In this document: positions 1 through 8,178 of the stretch, piece after piece | How positions within the stretch are numbered: position 1 is the first letter of the stretch | Layout of the letters: every line of letters starts with the position of its first letter | Source: Avisuccinivibrio_A sp964651505 | Lineage (GTDB): Bacteria > Pseudomonadota > Gammaproteobacteria > Enterobacterales > Succinivibrionaceae | NCBI GenBank assembly: GCA_964651505.1 | Contig: CAZYXT010000038.1 | Location: forward strand, 1 to 20,360 | DNA length: 20,360 bases | Direction: 5' to 3' | Program-made: the position numbers and the translations under genes | The notes under the pieces: model-generated | What the model was told of the DNA's origin: nothing | What the model saw: the letters and a program-made list of their open reading frames with translations, nothing else | The model's database searches: none

Positions 1-90
1 TCTTTAAAAATCGGCTCGCTTAGACTGAATTTTACGCTTGCTTACGGCTCTTTTGGGCTGCTTTTCTTAGGCAGCGTAGATTATGGCTAA
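1..90 (+). CDS. possible 3' end of an unidentified gene (partial)
   Basis: Reading frame 1 is open from the window edge to a TAA at 88-90 and gives 29 residues ending in LGSVDYG. The peptide is rich in Leu, Gly and aromatic residues and could belong to a membrane or beta-barrel protein. It is too short to identify and may be chance. An inverted repeat starts at its stop codon. Confidence 0.2.
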   Translation, partial: SLKIGSLRLNFTLAYGSFGLLFLGSVDYG

Positions 91-163
91 TATGATCTGA
101 AATTATGAGATAAGATGATCCTCTTGGAATTGAATCTACTATAGCAGAAAGGTCATCTTAGCC
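85..163. repeat. nested inverted repeats
   Basis: The outer arms GGCTAATATGATC (85-97) and GGTCATCTTAGCC (151-163) pair with two mismatches. An alternative inner pair, TAAGATGATCCT (111-122) and AGGTCATCTTA (150-160), uses the same right arm. The two hairpins are therefore mutually exclusive. Neither is followed by a T-run, so this is not a standard intrinsic terminator. The rest of 1-281 holds no gene I can support. Confidence 0.4.
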
Positions 164-281
164 AATAACCTACAATAATCACGATAAACCATCAGTGCGT
201 GACAAACTATAAGTGAATTTGGGACAAACTTTTTATGCCATGTACACAGAGCAGGCATCATCAGCTTGTTCCCCCTGCCTC

Positions 282-316
282 AAAAAATTCAGGCCCGGTA
301 GAGCCCCAAGCCTGAA
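282..316 (-). terminator. intrinsic terminator of the yiaK-ulaD operon
   Basis: Read on the minus strand, TTCAGGC and GCCTGAA (positions 310-316 and 288-294) form a perfect 7-bp stem closed by a 15-nt loop. It is followed directly by a run of six T's. It lies 28 bases beyond the ulaD stop and ends the five-gene operon. Confidence 0.88.
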
Positions 317-344
317 AAGACAACTTACCTAAACAAGGAGAAAA

Positions 345-992
345 TCAGCTCCAATGCTCTGCGATGGCTGCCTTAAAATCGCGGCAGGCCTGCACGGGAT
401 CGGGGGCCTTGGCGATGGCGCGCCCTGCGATAAAGCATTTGGCATTGATGTTCTTGAACAGATGCAGCGAATCGGGGGTAACGCCGCCTGTGATGGAAAG
501 CTTGATGCCTATGTCCGATAAGGCCTTCATCTTGTCCAAGTCTGCCTGCGACCACATCTGCCCCGAGGCCTGCGCATCGCGGCCGCGGTGATAGATGGCC
601 TGCTCGATGCCGTTTTTAACCCAGGTGCGGGCATCATCCAAGGTCCAATTGCCAAACAACTCCACCTGAACTTCTCCGCCATGGGCGTCTGCTTGTTCTT
701 TGGCCTTGAGCATGGTGGCCAAAGGCGCGGCGCAGACCACCGTCATCCAGGTGGCGCCTGCATCAAAGGCCATCTTGCCCAGAATGTCGCCGGCATCGGC
801 AACCTTTAAGTCGCAGCAGATGATTTTTTGCGGATACAAAGAGCGCAGCACCCTGATGGTGTTGATGCCGGTTGCCACGCACAAAATGGTCCCCGCCTCA
901 ATCACGTCCACCTCGTCATGAATGACCGAGGTGACTGCCAGCGCATCGGGCAGGCTCGTTTCATCAAGCGCAATTTGCAGTAATGGTTTCAT
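345..992 (-). CDS. ulaD: 3-keto-L-gulonate-6-phosphate decarboxylase
   Basis: Cytoplasmic Mg-dependent enzyme that decarboxylates 3-keto-L-gulonate 6-phosphate to L-xylulose 5-phosphate. The 215-residue protein matches E. coli UlaD/SgbH in length and along its whole sequence. It is a single TIM barrel of the orotidine-phosphate decarboxylase superfamily. The signature DxKxxD is at Asp61, Lys63 and Asp66, with Glu32 in the IEAGT motif before it. VYHR/IYHR-type and TGG phosphate-binding motifs follow (YHRGRDAQ near 135, TGGV near 168). The ATG has a Shine-Dalgarno AGGGAG that overlaps the lyxK stop codon, and the gap to lyxK is only 11 bases, so the two are probably translationally coupled. It is the last gene of the operon. 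UlaD and SgbH cannot be told apart by sequence alone; the neighbours fit the yia/sgb type. Confidence 0.95.
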   Translation of the reverse strand: MKPLLQIALDETSLPDALAVTSVIHDEVDVIEAGTILCVATGINTIRVLRSLYPQKIICCDLKVADAGDILGKMAFDAGATWMTVVCAAPLATMLKAKEQADAHGGEVQVELFGNWTLDDARTWVKNGIEQAIYHRGRDAQASGQMWSQADLDKMKALSDIGIKLSITGGVTPDSLHLFKNINAKCFIAGRAIAKAPDPVQACRDFKAAIAEHWS

Positions 993-1003
993 GCTAAAAC
1001 TCC

Positions 1004-2500
1004 CTAATTGTGTTTATGAACGCGGCTGTTGTAGATATCAAGGCACGATACCAGCTCGTTGTAGCGCTCAAACTTCTCAAGGTAAAGCGGGTGGGCCTTA
1101 AGATCAGGCTCCAGGCACTCGGCCTTAATCTTTAAGGCATCCATGGCCTCGTCGAGATCTTTGTACAAACCGGTGCCTATTTGAGCCACCAGCGCAGCCC
1201 CGAGGCACCCTGTTTCCTCAATTTGCGGCAAATACACGGGCAATCCGGTGCAATCTGCCAGCATCTGCATCCACACCTTCGAGTGCACGGGTCCGCCCGT
1301 AACCACGATGCGGCAGGCTTTGTCAAACTTGGCGCGGATGGAATTTAAGTGTTTTGCCTGTGAGAAGATCACGCCTTCATAGGCGGCTTTGAACAGATCG
1401 GCCTGAGTATGCAGCGCCTGCAGTCCGTAAAAGCCCGCGGTGGCATCAAGCGAGGCATTGGTGCCGTACAGGAACGGAATGAAGAACACGTCACCTGAGG
1501 CCTTGGCCAAAGGCTCTACCATGGCATTAATCTTGGCAAAATCGCGCTCTTTGAGCATATTGCACACCCACTCAAGGTTGCCGGAGGAGGTGGGACTGGC
1601 CTCGTGCACCACATAGCGGTGCTTTTGAATGTGCCGCCCGTAAACATAGGGCTTCTCGTCATTGTCAAGCTGCTTGGCCACGGCGCTGGCCACCGCCCAG
1701 GTTCCCATGGAGGCATTGATGGCGCTCTCATCTTTGAGGCCTGCGCTCATCACCACCGAAACCACGTCAAACAGTCCTCCAACCACGGGAGTGCCGGCCT
1801 TAAGCGAGGTCTTTTGAGCAATCTCTTGGGTGATAGTGCCGCAGATCTCGGTTGATCCTGCAATTTTTGGCAGCTTGTCCATGCACTCTTCGATGCCCAG
1901 GATTTTAGCAAGCGCAGGATCAAAGCTGTCGGTGTTCATATTGTAAAGATTGCTCTCTGAAATATTGGTTACCTCCAAAGCTTTGGTGCCGGTCAGGCAA
2001 AAACGCAGGTAATCGTGGGGCATGAAGATGGAGTCGATGGCCTCGTAACGCTTGGGCTCAAAATCTTTAAGATAGCGCAGGATGCTCACAGGATGGCCTG
2101 TCCATAAGGTTTGGCGGGTCAATGGATAGATCTTCTCCAAGATATGCTCGCCCTGCCAGGCCTTGACCACCTCGATGGCCCTGCGATCTGCCGACAAAAT
2201 GCCGTGTTTGACGGGCTGCCCCTGTTTATCCACGGGGTACAGACCCTTGCCCTGCGCGGTGATGGCCACCGCCTTGATGCGCGCTGTGTCGACGCCCGAC
2301 TTTTTGACCGCCTCGCAAATGACTTCTATGCAAAAAGAGGTAAGCTCGCGCATGTCGCGCTCGGCGTACCCGGGCTTAATGCTGACTAAATTTAAGGTGC
2401 GCCGCGACGAGCCCAATTCTTGGCATGATGCGTCATACACGCCTGCCTTGATGGTGGTGCCGCCGCAATCGATGGCCAAATAAAGATCAGAGACTGCCAT
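1004..2500 (-). CDS. lyxK: L-xylulose / 3-keto-L-gulonate kinase (FGGY family)
   Basis: Sugar kinase that phosphorylates L-xylulose. In the diketogulonate route its likely substrate is 3-keto-L-gulonate. The 498 residues equal the length of E. coli LyxK and match it throughout. The N-terminal FGGY domain carries the phosphate-binding DCGGTT (11-16), AQGKGLY (82-88), LSADRRA (102-108) and WTGHP (133-137). The C-terminal domain carries the predicted catalytic Asp245 in GGLFDVV, then MGTWAV, EASPTSSGNLEW and VTGGP. The ATG lies one base after the DUF4862 stop, and its GGAGAA ribosome site sits inside the end of that gene. A second LyxK-like kinase is encoded at 18613-20082. This copy is clearly the closer one to LyxK and sits with the decarboxylase. 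Confidence 0.94.
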   Translation of the reverse strand: MAVSDLYLAIDCGGTTIKAGVYDASCQELGSSRRTLNLVSIKPGYAERDMRELTSFCIEVICEAVKKSGVDTARIKAVAITAQGKGLYPVDKQGQPVKHGILSADRRAIEVVKAWQGEHILEKIYPLTRQTLWTGHPVSILRYLKDFEPKRYEAIDSIFMPHDYLRFCLTGTKALEVTNISESNLYNMNTDSFDPALAKILGIEECMDKLPKIAGSTEICGTITQEIAQKTSLKAGTPVVGGLFDVVSVVMSAGLKDESAINASMGTWAVASAVAKQLDNDEKPYVYGRHIQKHRYVVHEASPTSSGNLEWVCNMLKERDFAKINAMVEPLAKASGDVFFIPFLYGTNASLDATAGFYGLQALHTQADLFKAAYEGVIFSQAKHLNSIRAKFDKACRIVVTGGPVHSKVWMQMLADCTGLPVYLPQIEETGCLGAALVAQIGTGLYKDLDEAMDALKIKAECLEPDLKAHPLYLEKFERYNELVSCLDIYNSRVHKHN

Positions 2501-2501
2501 G

Positions 2502-3461
2502 CTATTCTCCTGCCGATGCTTTGATCATGGCATCGACGCCGTCCAAAATGATGTCCGCGCGCTCTTTGACCGATCCTTTGGCATCGGACTCAAGAAGTTT
2601 GGCGCCTTTGAAGATGAGGTTTTGATCTTGGCACAAGGCAAAGCACTTTTTAGCCTCTTCAACCGTCATGATGCTTTGCGGGCAGTCGATGCGGCAGCCC
2701 TCAAAAGGAGCAAAAGGCGCATGATTGTCTTCAAAATTGCCCCAGCGTCCGCCGTTTGAGGTGCCCGAGAACATCAAAGCGCCCATGACGCCGCCTTTGA
2801 TGCACTCTTCAATGGCCGCCGTGGCGCGCGATGGAGCATGATCGGGCCCTTCAAGCACGCAGCGGGCCCAATTGATGCACAAGGAGATCTTGTGCTCCTT
2901 GGCAAGGGCAATCTCTTCTTTTAAGGGCAAAAAGCCTTTTTTAACCGACCCTGTGCCGTCTATGGCATCGCAGTGCTCGATGACTATCGGGCAGGGAAAG
3001 CCCATGGCCTTGATCTCATTGAGCGACTTGTCAAAAGCCTCGGCTGCAGCCTTGATATTTGTGCTGCCTTTTAAGGGCGCAGACTGGATCTCCAAGGCAC
3101 AAAACCTGCCTTGGCCGTAGGTTTTGTTAACCTCTTCAATCTGCTCTAGGATGTGTCTTAAATGCTTTAAGGCCTCCTTGCGTCCCTCTTCGTCGACAGA
3201 GGCCAGGCCGTAGCCGCCTTCTTTGGCCCTGCGGCCCATGGTGTACATCACCGCGGTGATCGCTATCTTCCAGTTTGAGGGGATCTTTTTGAACAAAAAG
3301 TCGTTGCCCAAAGGATGAAAAGTCTCAAGGCAGGGCTGCTCCAATCCTCCGATGCGCTCGTTATTGACGAGCGCATCAAAGAAGGCATGTTCGTCTGCCT
3401 CGTTTAAATAATGAAAGCTCGGGGCGCTCGGGTACACGCCCATGATGAATTTATCGGACAT
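2502..3461 (-). CDS. DUF4862 family protein
   Basis: I recognise this 319-residue protein as DUF4862, a family of unknown function. The family features I can see are the VYPSAPS start, GLEQP (near 39), a GLASVDEEGR stretch, ALEIQSAP, VIEHCDA, an INWAR segment and MFSGTSNGGRWG. The alternating hydrophobic strands with Glu and His at strand ends look like a xylose-isomerase-like TIM barrel and may bind a metal; that is inference. There is no signal peptide or membrane segment, so it should be cytoplasmic. Its ATG lies inside the end of yiaL (11-base overlap) with an AAGGAGA site, and lyxK starts one base after its stop. It is therefore co-translated with diketogulonate genes. A role as an isomerase, epimerase or lactonase acting on a sugar acid is possible but not shown. 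Confidence 0.85.
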   Translation of the reverse strand: MSDKFIMGVYPSAPSFHYLNEADEHAFFDALVNNERIGGLEQPCLETFHPLGNDFLFKKIPSNWKIAITAVMYTMGRRAKEGGYGLASVDEEGRKEALKHLRHILEQIEEVNKTYGQGRFCALEIQSAPLKGSTNIKAAAEAFDKSLNEIKAMGFPCPIVIEHCDAIDGTGSVKKGFLPLKEEIALAKEHKISLCINWARCVLEGPDHAPSRATAAIEECIKGGVMGALMFSGTSNGGRWGNFEDNHAPFAPFEGCRIDCPQSIMTVEEAKKCFALCQDQNLIFKGAKLLESDAKGSVKERADIILDGVDAMIKASAGE

Positions 3462-3942
3462 GGCAGTGCTTCTCCTTTAAAAGATCCAAATCCACCTTGA
3501 CCACGATTTTGCGGATGAGGCAAGGCTTGTCGGCGTATTGAACGGCGGGACGGTGAATGTCGTGAGGGAAAAAGACGGCATAGGTCCCGGGCGCCATATC
3601 GATAAAGCCTTCATGAGGAACGGATTTGTAAAAGATGATATCGCGCCCGGGCAGCTTGCTCTCTTCTACTGCTGCGCGTCCGTCATCGACGGCAAAACCT
3701 ATCTTTTCCTCGCCTCTTGCCAGACACTGAATATCGATGTAGCGGCGGTGAGATTCCAAGGGGCACTCGTCTTTGGGCTTGGTCGTAAGTTCCAAAACCT
3801 GCACGTAGATCCTGCGCCCCAAGATCTCATGCTCGCCAAGATCCAGGGCATTGAGATCGTGTTGTTGCAAAAAACCGATGCCCATGGATAATGCCCGCGG
3901 CAACGGGCATGGCAAGGCATTGGCAATAGAGCCTGTTATCAT
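3451..3942 (-). CDS. yiaL: YhcH/YjgK/YiaL family protein
   Basis: Small cupin-like protein of the YhcH/YjgK/YiaL family (DUF386), common in sugar-acid operons. The exact reaction is unsettled; relatives are suspected sugar isomerases or anomerases. I chose the ATG at 3942, giving 163 residues, because it has a GAGGG site 10 bases after the yiaK stop. A longer open frame to 4092 would run into yiaK and gives an atypical basic N-terminus. Family motifs are ESHRRYIDIQ (His65) and FFPHDIHRPA (His127 and His130), which are likely metal or substrate ligands. The 3' end overlaps the DUF4862 start by 11 bases. Its place directly after yiaK is the same as in E. coli. Confidence 0.9.
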   Translation of the reverse strand: MITGSIANALPCPLPRALSMGIGFLQQHDLNALDLGEHEILGRRIYVQVLELTTKPKDECPLESHRRYIDIQCLARGEEKIGFAVDDGRAAVEESKLPGRDIIFYKSVPHEGFIDMAPGTYAVFFPHDIHRPAVQYADKPCLIRKIVVKVDLDLLKEKHCHVR

Positions 3943-3952
3943 CTTGATCCCT

Positions 3953-4945
3953 CTAAAGCTGTTGGATCTTACCCCAAATCTCCTCGCTGACCTCAACGCC
4001 TTCTGCGATAGTCTTGGCGTAGCGCTCCTCAAGCTTGTGCCCGGGGATATGGACGCTGTCAAAGCCTTCGGCCTTTTGAGCTTGCAGCACAAAATCGCTG
4101 ATGGCGCTCATGCGCTCTTTAAGTTCGTCTCCTTGCAAGAGGGGCTTAAAGGCAATGAAGATCTGGCTGATGCCGGTCTCGACGCCCTGCTTGGTTACCT
4201 CGGGCACGCCCAAACCGCCTGACATTGCAACCAAAATCATATCAAAAATAATCGACAGGCCGGAACCTTTCCAATAGCCCATGGGCAGGATGCGCTTGTT
4301 CTTCTCCAAGGTGCCGGGGTCGCGGCACAAATTGCCCTCATCGTCAAAGCCGCCGTCGATGGGCAGGGTCTTGCCTGCCAGGCGGTAAAGCTGCAATTTG
4401 CCGTAAGAGAACATGGACATGGAGCTGTCCACCAAGGTGATGGGATCGGAGGGCACGCCGATGCTCAAAGGGTTGGTGCCAAGGCAGCACTCTTTGGTTC
4501 CCCAGGCGGGCATGACGGCCGTGGAGTTGGTCCAGCAGATGCCGATGAAGCCGCGCTTGGCTGCCTGATAGCCGTAGCTGCCGCCGCGCATCCAGTGGTT
4601 GGCGTGACGCAGGGCCACCACTCCGACGCCTTTATCTTCTGCCATGTCGCAGGCGTGATCCATCATGCGCTTGGCAGTCAGGTTGCCGATGCCGTATTTG
4701 GCATCCCACAATTCCATGCACGGCCCCATGGAGCTGACCTTGACGGGGTCAACTATGGGCTTGACCTCGCCGCGATCCATGGCCCCGACGAAGACGGGGA
4801 AACGGTTGACGCCGTGAGACATCACTCCGTAAGCCGTGGTGTCGGCAAATTCCCGGGCGCATTGTTTGACGATGTTTTGATCGGGCACTCTCTTTGACAA
4901 GACCTGCTCGAATTTGGCAGTAAGTTCCTGATAACTAACCCTCAT
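3953..4945 (-). CDS. yiaK: 2,3-diketo-L-gulonate reductase
   Basis: NADH-dependent reductase of the LDH2/MDH2 family that converts 2,3-diketo-L-gulonate to 3-keto-L-gulonate. The 330 residues match E. coli YiaK (332) closely. Shared stretches include SHGVNRFP with the proposed catalytic His44, the LRHANHWMRGGSYG loop, ICWTNSTAVMPAWGTKEC, SMSMFSYGKL and RILPMGYWKGSG. The open frame continues upstream to 5053, but the ATG at 4945 has an AAGGAGT site and begins where YiaK begins. The extra 36 residues would be atypical and lie in the promoter region. It is the first gene of the minus-strand operon and is divergent from the TRAP genes. A paralogue is at 8179-9195; this copy is the closer one to E. 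coli YiaK. Confidence 0.94.
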   Translation of the reverse strand: MRVSYQELTAKFEQVLSKRVPDQNIVKQCAREFADTTAYGVMSHGVNRFPVFVGAMDRGEVKPIVDPVKVSSMGPCMELWDAKYGIGNLTAKRMMDHACDMAEDKGVGVVALRHANHWMRGGSYGYQAAKRGFIGICWTNSTAVMPAWGTKECCLGTNPLSIGVPSDPITLVDSSMSMFSYGKLQLYRLAGKTLPIDGGFDDEGNLCRDPGTLEKNKRILPMGYWKGSGLSIIFDMILVAMSGGLGVPEVTKQGVETGISQIFIAFKPLLQGDELKERMSAISDFVLQAQKAEGFDSVHIPGHKLEERYAKTIAEGVEVSEEIWGKIQQL

Positions 4946-5141
4946 AGGTGACTCCTTATTTCTATAGCCTGAACATGGCGCTGTCCTAAGGCCGGGCGCA
5001 ACGGCTTGTGTTTGCAAAAATGCCCGGTTGCACTGCACTATATAAAACAGCATTTTGTAATTTGATTATATACCGACATGCGTTCAACTCCCGCCCAAAA
5101 CGCCGTTTGCAATCGTGCCGGATTCTGATTCTTAATTTTTC

Positions 5142-5155
5142 TTGAGTAGAATCAA
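5142..5155. promoter_or_regulatory. FNR-like box
   Basis: TTGAGTAGAATCAA matches the FNR consensus TTGAT-N4-ATCAA at 9 of 10 positions. Its centre is about 43 bases upstream of the start predicted from the yiaM -10 candidate, close to the usual activating position. The fit to the CRP consensus is worse (6 of 10). Confidence 0.4.
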
Positions 5156-5194
5156 TAAGTTAGAGAATTTCACAACTCCACTAATTTTCAATTT

Positions 5195-5210
5195 TTTTAC
5201 CTGTGTCACA
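5195..5210. promoter_or_regulatory. possible CRP half-good site
   Basis: On the minus strand a perfect TGTGA half is followed after six bases by TAAAA, which matches TCACA at three of five positions. One strong half-site in a sugar promoter region is suggestive only. Confidence 0.25.
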
Positions 5211-5334
5211 AAAGCTGCGACTTGTTTGTTTTTAAATTCGGCATATCGTTTTATTATTTGCAGTGGAGTTCTGAACACGGGTCCAAGATCCCGTCGACTT
5301 CTGGCTTCGTTATCAACATAAGGAGGAGCCTAGT

Positions 5335-5799
5335 GTGAATAACCTGGCGCAATTGACTAAAAAACTCATCGAGGTGCTGTGCGTGGTCATCATGTCGGTC
5401 ATGTCCCTCATGGTGTTCATCAATGTGGTGCTTCGCTATTTGGCCAACTCAAGCCTGACCAGCTCCGAGGAGCTGTCGCGCTACTTGTTTGTATGGCTGA
5501 CCTTTTTGGCCGCCATTTTGGCCTACTACGAAAATCAGCACATTGCCGTGGATTTCATCATCAAAAAGGCAGGTGCTGCGGTGCAGAAATTTTTTGCGAT
5601 TGTCGTGGATCTGCTCATCTTGCTGTGTGCATACCTCATCACCTCGGGCAGCTGGGATCTGACAGTCATCGGCGGTGCCGAAATCTCCCCTGTCACCATG
5701 ATCCAAATGAGCCTGGTGTATGTCTCGGGCGTACTGGGCGGCATCGGCATCGGCGTTGTCAGCCTGCTCAACCTCTACAATGATGTGAGGAGCAAATAA
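5335..5799 (+). CDS. yiaM: TRAP transporter small permease YiaM (DctQ type)
   Basis: Small membrane subunit of a tripartite ATP-independent periplasmic transporter. With YiaN and YiaO it imports a sugar acid, by analogy 2,3-diketo-L-gulonate, driven by an ion gradient. The 154 residues form four hydrophobic segments, roughly 13-34, 48-66, 84-104 and 124-146. The EELSRYLFVWLTFLAAILAY block is the DctQ signature and agrees with E. coli YiaM. Translation starts at a GTG placed 8 bases after an AAGGAGG site; there is no better ATG. It is the first gene of the plus-strand operon and ends two bases before yiaN. Confidence 0.92.
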   Translation: MNNLAQLTKKLIEVLCVVIMSVMSLMVFINVVLRYLANSSLTSSEELSRYLFVWLTFLAAILAYYENQHIAVDFIIKKAGAAVQKFFAIVVDLLILLCAYLITSGSWDLTVIGGAEISPVTMIQMSLVYVSGVLGGIGIGVVSLLNLYNDVRSK

Positions 5800-5801
5800 C
5801 C

Positions 5802-7085
5802 ATGACACTGACTTTATTCCTGGTCACGCTGCTTGGGTGCATCATTATCGGTTTGCCCGTGGCCTTTTCCTTGCTCATCACCGGCACCGTGCTGATGTTG
5901 CACATGGATATGTTCGACGGCCAGATCATGGCCCAGAATCTCATTAATGGCGCCAACAACTTTTCATTGCTGGCCATTCCTTTCTTCGTGCTGGCAGGCG
6001 AAATCATGAACGTGGGCGGTCTGTCGCGGCGCATCATCGATCTGCCGATGAAGCTGGTCGGTCACTACCGCGGCGGTTTGGGCTTCGTTGCCATCTTGGC
6101 CGCCATGATCATGGCTTCCCTGTCAGGTTCGGCCGTTGCCGATACGGCAGCCGTTGGCGCCATGCTTTTCCCCATGATGAAGGATGCAGGCTACAAGCCT
6201 GAAAGCTCGGCAGGTTTGATTGCATCAGGCGGCATCATCGCCCCCATCATTCCCCCGTCCATTCCTTTCATCATTTTCGGCGTATCCTCGGGCGTGTCCA
6301 TCTCCAAGCTGTTCTTGGCAGGCATTGCCCCGGGCATCCTCATCGGCATAATGCTGTGCACAGTGTGGTATGTGATTGCCCGCACAGGCTCTGCCAACGC
6401 CAAGCTGATGAAAAAGGCTACTTTAGGCGAGATCTGGCATTCGTTCAGGACATCCATCTGGGCCCTGTTCCTGCCTGTGATCATCATCGGCGGTTTTCGT
6501 TTCGGCATCTTCACCCCCACCGAAGCAGGCGTCGTGGCTGCCTTCTATGCCTTGTTCGTATCGGTCATCATTTACCGGGAGATGAAGCTCAAGCTTTTGT
6601 ACAAGGTGATCTTGGAATCGTGCAAGACCACCGCCACGGTCATGCTCTTGGTGGCTGCCGCTCAGGTATCGGCGTGGCTGATGACGGTTGCCGAGCTGCC
6701 TGACATGGTTACCCATATCCTTGAGCCCTTCATTGATCATCAGCTGGCTTTGATGGCCGTGATCATGGTGCTGCTCTTCGTCGTGGGCATGATGATGGAC
6801 CTGACCCCCACCGTCTTGATCTTGTGCCCGGTGCTGATGCCTATCGTCTATGAGTCCGGCATCGATCCCGTGTACTTTGGCGTAATGTTCATCATCAACT
6901 GCTCCATAGGCCTGATCACTCCGCCCGTGGGCAACGTGCTCAACGTCATCGCAGGCGTGACCAAGCTCAAATTCGACAGGGCAGCCGTAGGCGTATTCCC
7001 CTATCTTATAGGCCTGATCGCCATGCTGATCTTGTTCTTGTTCGTGCCTCAACTGATCACCGTACCTTTATCTTGGTTAACGTAA
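5802..7085 (+). CDS. yiaN: TRAP transporter large permease YiaN (DctM type)
   Basis: Large membrane subunit that forms the transport path of the TRAP system. The 427 residues (E. coli YiaN 425) are almost all transmembrane, with about 12 segments. Family motifs are the GSAVADTAAVGAMLFPMM stretch near residue 108, PPSIPFIIFGV near 150, the FTPTEAG loop near 236 and the ITPPVGNVL block near 375. The ATG follows the yiaM stop by two bases, with AGGAG upstream inside yiaM. The 3' end lies 11 bases before the yiaO start, so all three subunits are made from one message. Confidence 0.94.
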   Translation: MTLTLFLVTLLGCIIIGLPVAFSLLITGTVLMLHMDMFDGQIMAQNLINGANNFSLLAIPFFVLAGEIMNVGGLSRRIIDLPMKLVGHYRGGLGFVAILAAMIMASLSGSAVADTAAVGAMLFPMMKDAGYKPESSAGLIASGGIIAPIIPPSIPFIIFGVSSGVSISKLFLAGIAPGILIGIMLCTVWYVIARTGSANAKLMKKATLGEIWHSFRTSIWALFLPVIIIGGFRFGIFTPTEAGVVAAFYALFVSVIIYREMKLKLLYKVILESCKTTATVMLLVAAAQVSAWLMTVAELPDMVTHILEPFIDHQLALMAVIMVLLFVVGMMMDLTPTVLILCPVLMPIVYESGIDPVYFGVMFIINCSIGLITPPVGNVLNVIAGVTKLKFDRAAVGVFPYLIGLIAMLILFLFVPQLITVPLSWLT

Positions 7086-7096
7086 GGAGAAATACC

Positions 7097-8092
7097 ATGA
7101 AATTGTTCAATAAGTTGGCTTTAGCCGTCGCAGCCGGCGCCCTGATGACAAGTGCGGCTTTCAGCACCGCGGCCAATGCCGTAACCTTCAGAATGGGCTA
7201 CGAGACTCCGCGCACCGACAGCCAGCACATCGCCGCAGTAGAGTTCAAGCGCATCGTCGAGGAGAAGACCGGCGGTGAAATTGAAATCAAGCTCTTCCCC
7301 GACAGCACCCTCGGCGTCACCTCGGCCCTGATCAACGGCGTGCGCAACGGCATGGTTGACTTCATCGTCACCGGCGCCAACAACCTGTCGGGCCTGTCCA
7401 CCGAGTTTAATGTCCTGGACATCCCCTTCTTGTTTGCCAATCGCGAGGAGGCTTACAAGGTATTGGACGGCCCCACCGGCGACTACCTGTTGGGCACCTT
7501 GGAGAAGGTCAACATTGCGGGTCTGGCTTTCTGGGACAACGGTTTTAGAGAGATAACCAACAACAAGCAGCCCATCACCAAACCTGAAGATCTGTCAGGC
7601 CTCAAGATGCGCGTGCCCAACAACCCCGTGTCGGTAAAGCTCTTTGAGACTCTGCGCTGCAATCCCGTGCCCATGCCGGTGGGCGAGCTGTACACGGCCT
7701 TGGAGACCCGCACCGTTGACGGTCAGGATCACCCCATCGGCGTTTTGTACTCCTCAAAGTTCTATGAGGTTCAAAAGTACCTGAGCATGACCAATCACCA
7801 GTACACCGCCTTGGTCATGGCCATGAACAAGACCAAGTGGGACAAGCTTACTGCGCAGCAGCAGGAGATCATCCGCGATGCTGCCAAGGCGGCAGGCAAC
7901 TTCCAGCGCGACTACAACGTCAAGGTCCTCTCCGAGCAGATTGCCGAGATGAAGGAAGCAGGCATGGAAGTAGTCGAGACTGTCGATCCCGCTCCTTTCA
8001 GGGAAGCAGTCTTTGACACCATCAGCCAATACTACATCGATCAAAACGGCGACAAGCTGTTAAAGGACATCCAAGCCGAGCTCGGCCGCTGA
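7097..8092 (+). CDS. yiaO: TRAP transporter substrate-binding protein YiaO (DctP type)
   Basis: Periplasmic receptor that captures the sugar acid and delivers it to YiaM/YiaN. The 331 residues start with a Sec signal peptide: Lys2 and Lys6, a hydrophobic core, and cleavage after Ala28 (AANA). The mature protein opens with FRMGYETPRTDSQHIAA, nearly the same as E. coli YiaO. The Arg172 of KMRVP is the conserved arginine that binds the substrate carboxylate in DctP proteins. DGQDHPI and SSKFYEVQKYLSMTNHQY follow, as in YiaO. I chose the ATG at 7097 because of AAGGAGA at 7084-7090; a longer frame from 7073 adds eight residues and overlaps yiaN. A strong hairpin after the stop may protect this part of the message. 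Confidence 0.95.
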   Translation: MKLFNKLALAVAAGALMTSAAFSTAANAVTFRMGYETPRTDSQHIAAVEFKRIVEEKTGGEIEIKLFPDSTLGVTSALINGVRNGMVDFIVTGANNLSGLSTEFNVLDIPFLFANREEAYKVLDGPTGDYLLGTLEKVNIAGLAFWDNGFREITNNKQPITKPEDLSGLKMRVPNNPVSVKLFETLRCNPVPMPVGELYTALETRTVDGQDHPIGVLYSSKFYEVQKYLSMTNHQYTALVMAMNKTKWDKLTAQQQEIIRDAAKAAGNFQRDYNVKVLSEQIAEMKEAGMEVVETVDPAPFREAVFDTISQYYIDQNGDKLLKDIQAELGR

Positions 8093-8107
8093 TCTTAGTC
8101 CCATAAT

Positions 8108-8146
8108 GATGGCTGCTTTTGCCAGGGGGCAAAGGCAGTCACCATC
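8108..8146 (+). other. intercistronic hairpin after yiaO
   Basis: GATGG (8108-8112) and CCATC (8142-8146) enclose a second stem of CTGCTTTTGC (8113-8122) with GCAAAGGCAG (8130-8139), which has one mismatch. No T-run follows, so it is more likely an mRNA-stabilising or partial-stop element between yiaO and the next gene than a full terminator. Confidence 0.6.
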
Positions 8147-8178
8147 TGTTGAACCCAATTTGAGGTTAGCTTAATAAT

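Larger units (their letters stand above)
4946..5334. promoter_or_regulatory. divergent regulatory region between yiaK and yiaM
   Basis: This 389-base AT-rich stretch holds no gene and must carry the promoters of both operons. On the minus strand a TATAAT (5065-5070) is a possible -10 for yiaK, without a good -35. On the plus strand CACTAATT (near 5179-5186) is a possible -10 for yiaM. A CRP/FNR-type box and a half-good CRP site lie between them. I see no clear operator for a YiaJ-, UlaR- or LacI-type regulator. Confidence 0.6.

Noticed and set aside
5201..5210. TGTGTCACA as a full CRP palindrome
   Set aside because: The half-sites overlap with the wrong spacing; only one good half with a weak partner six bases away remains.
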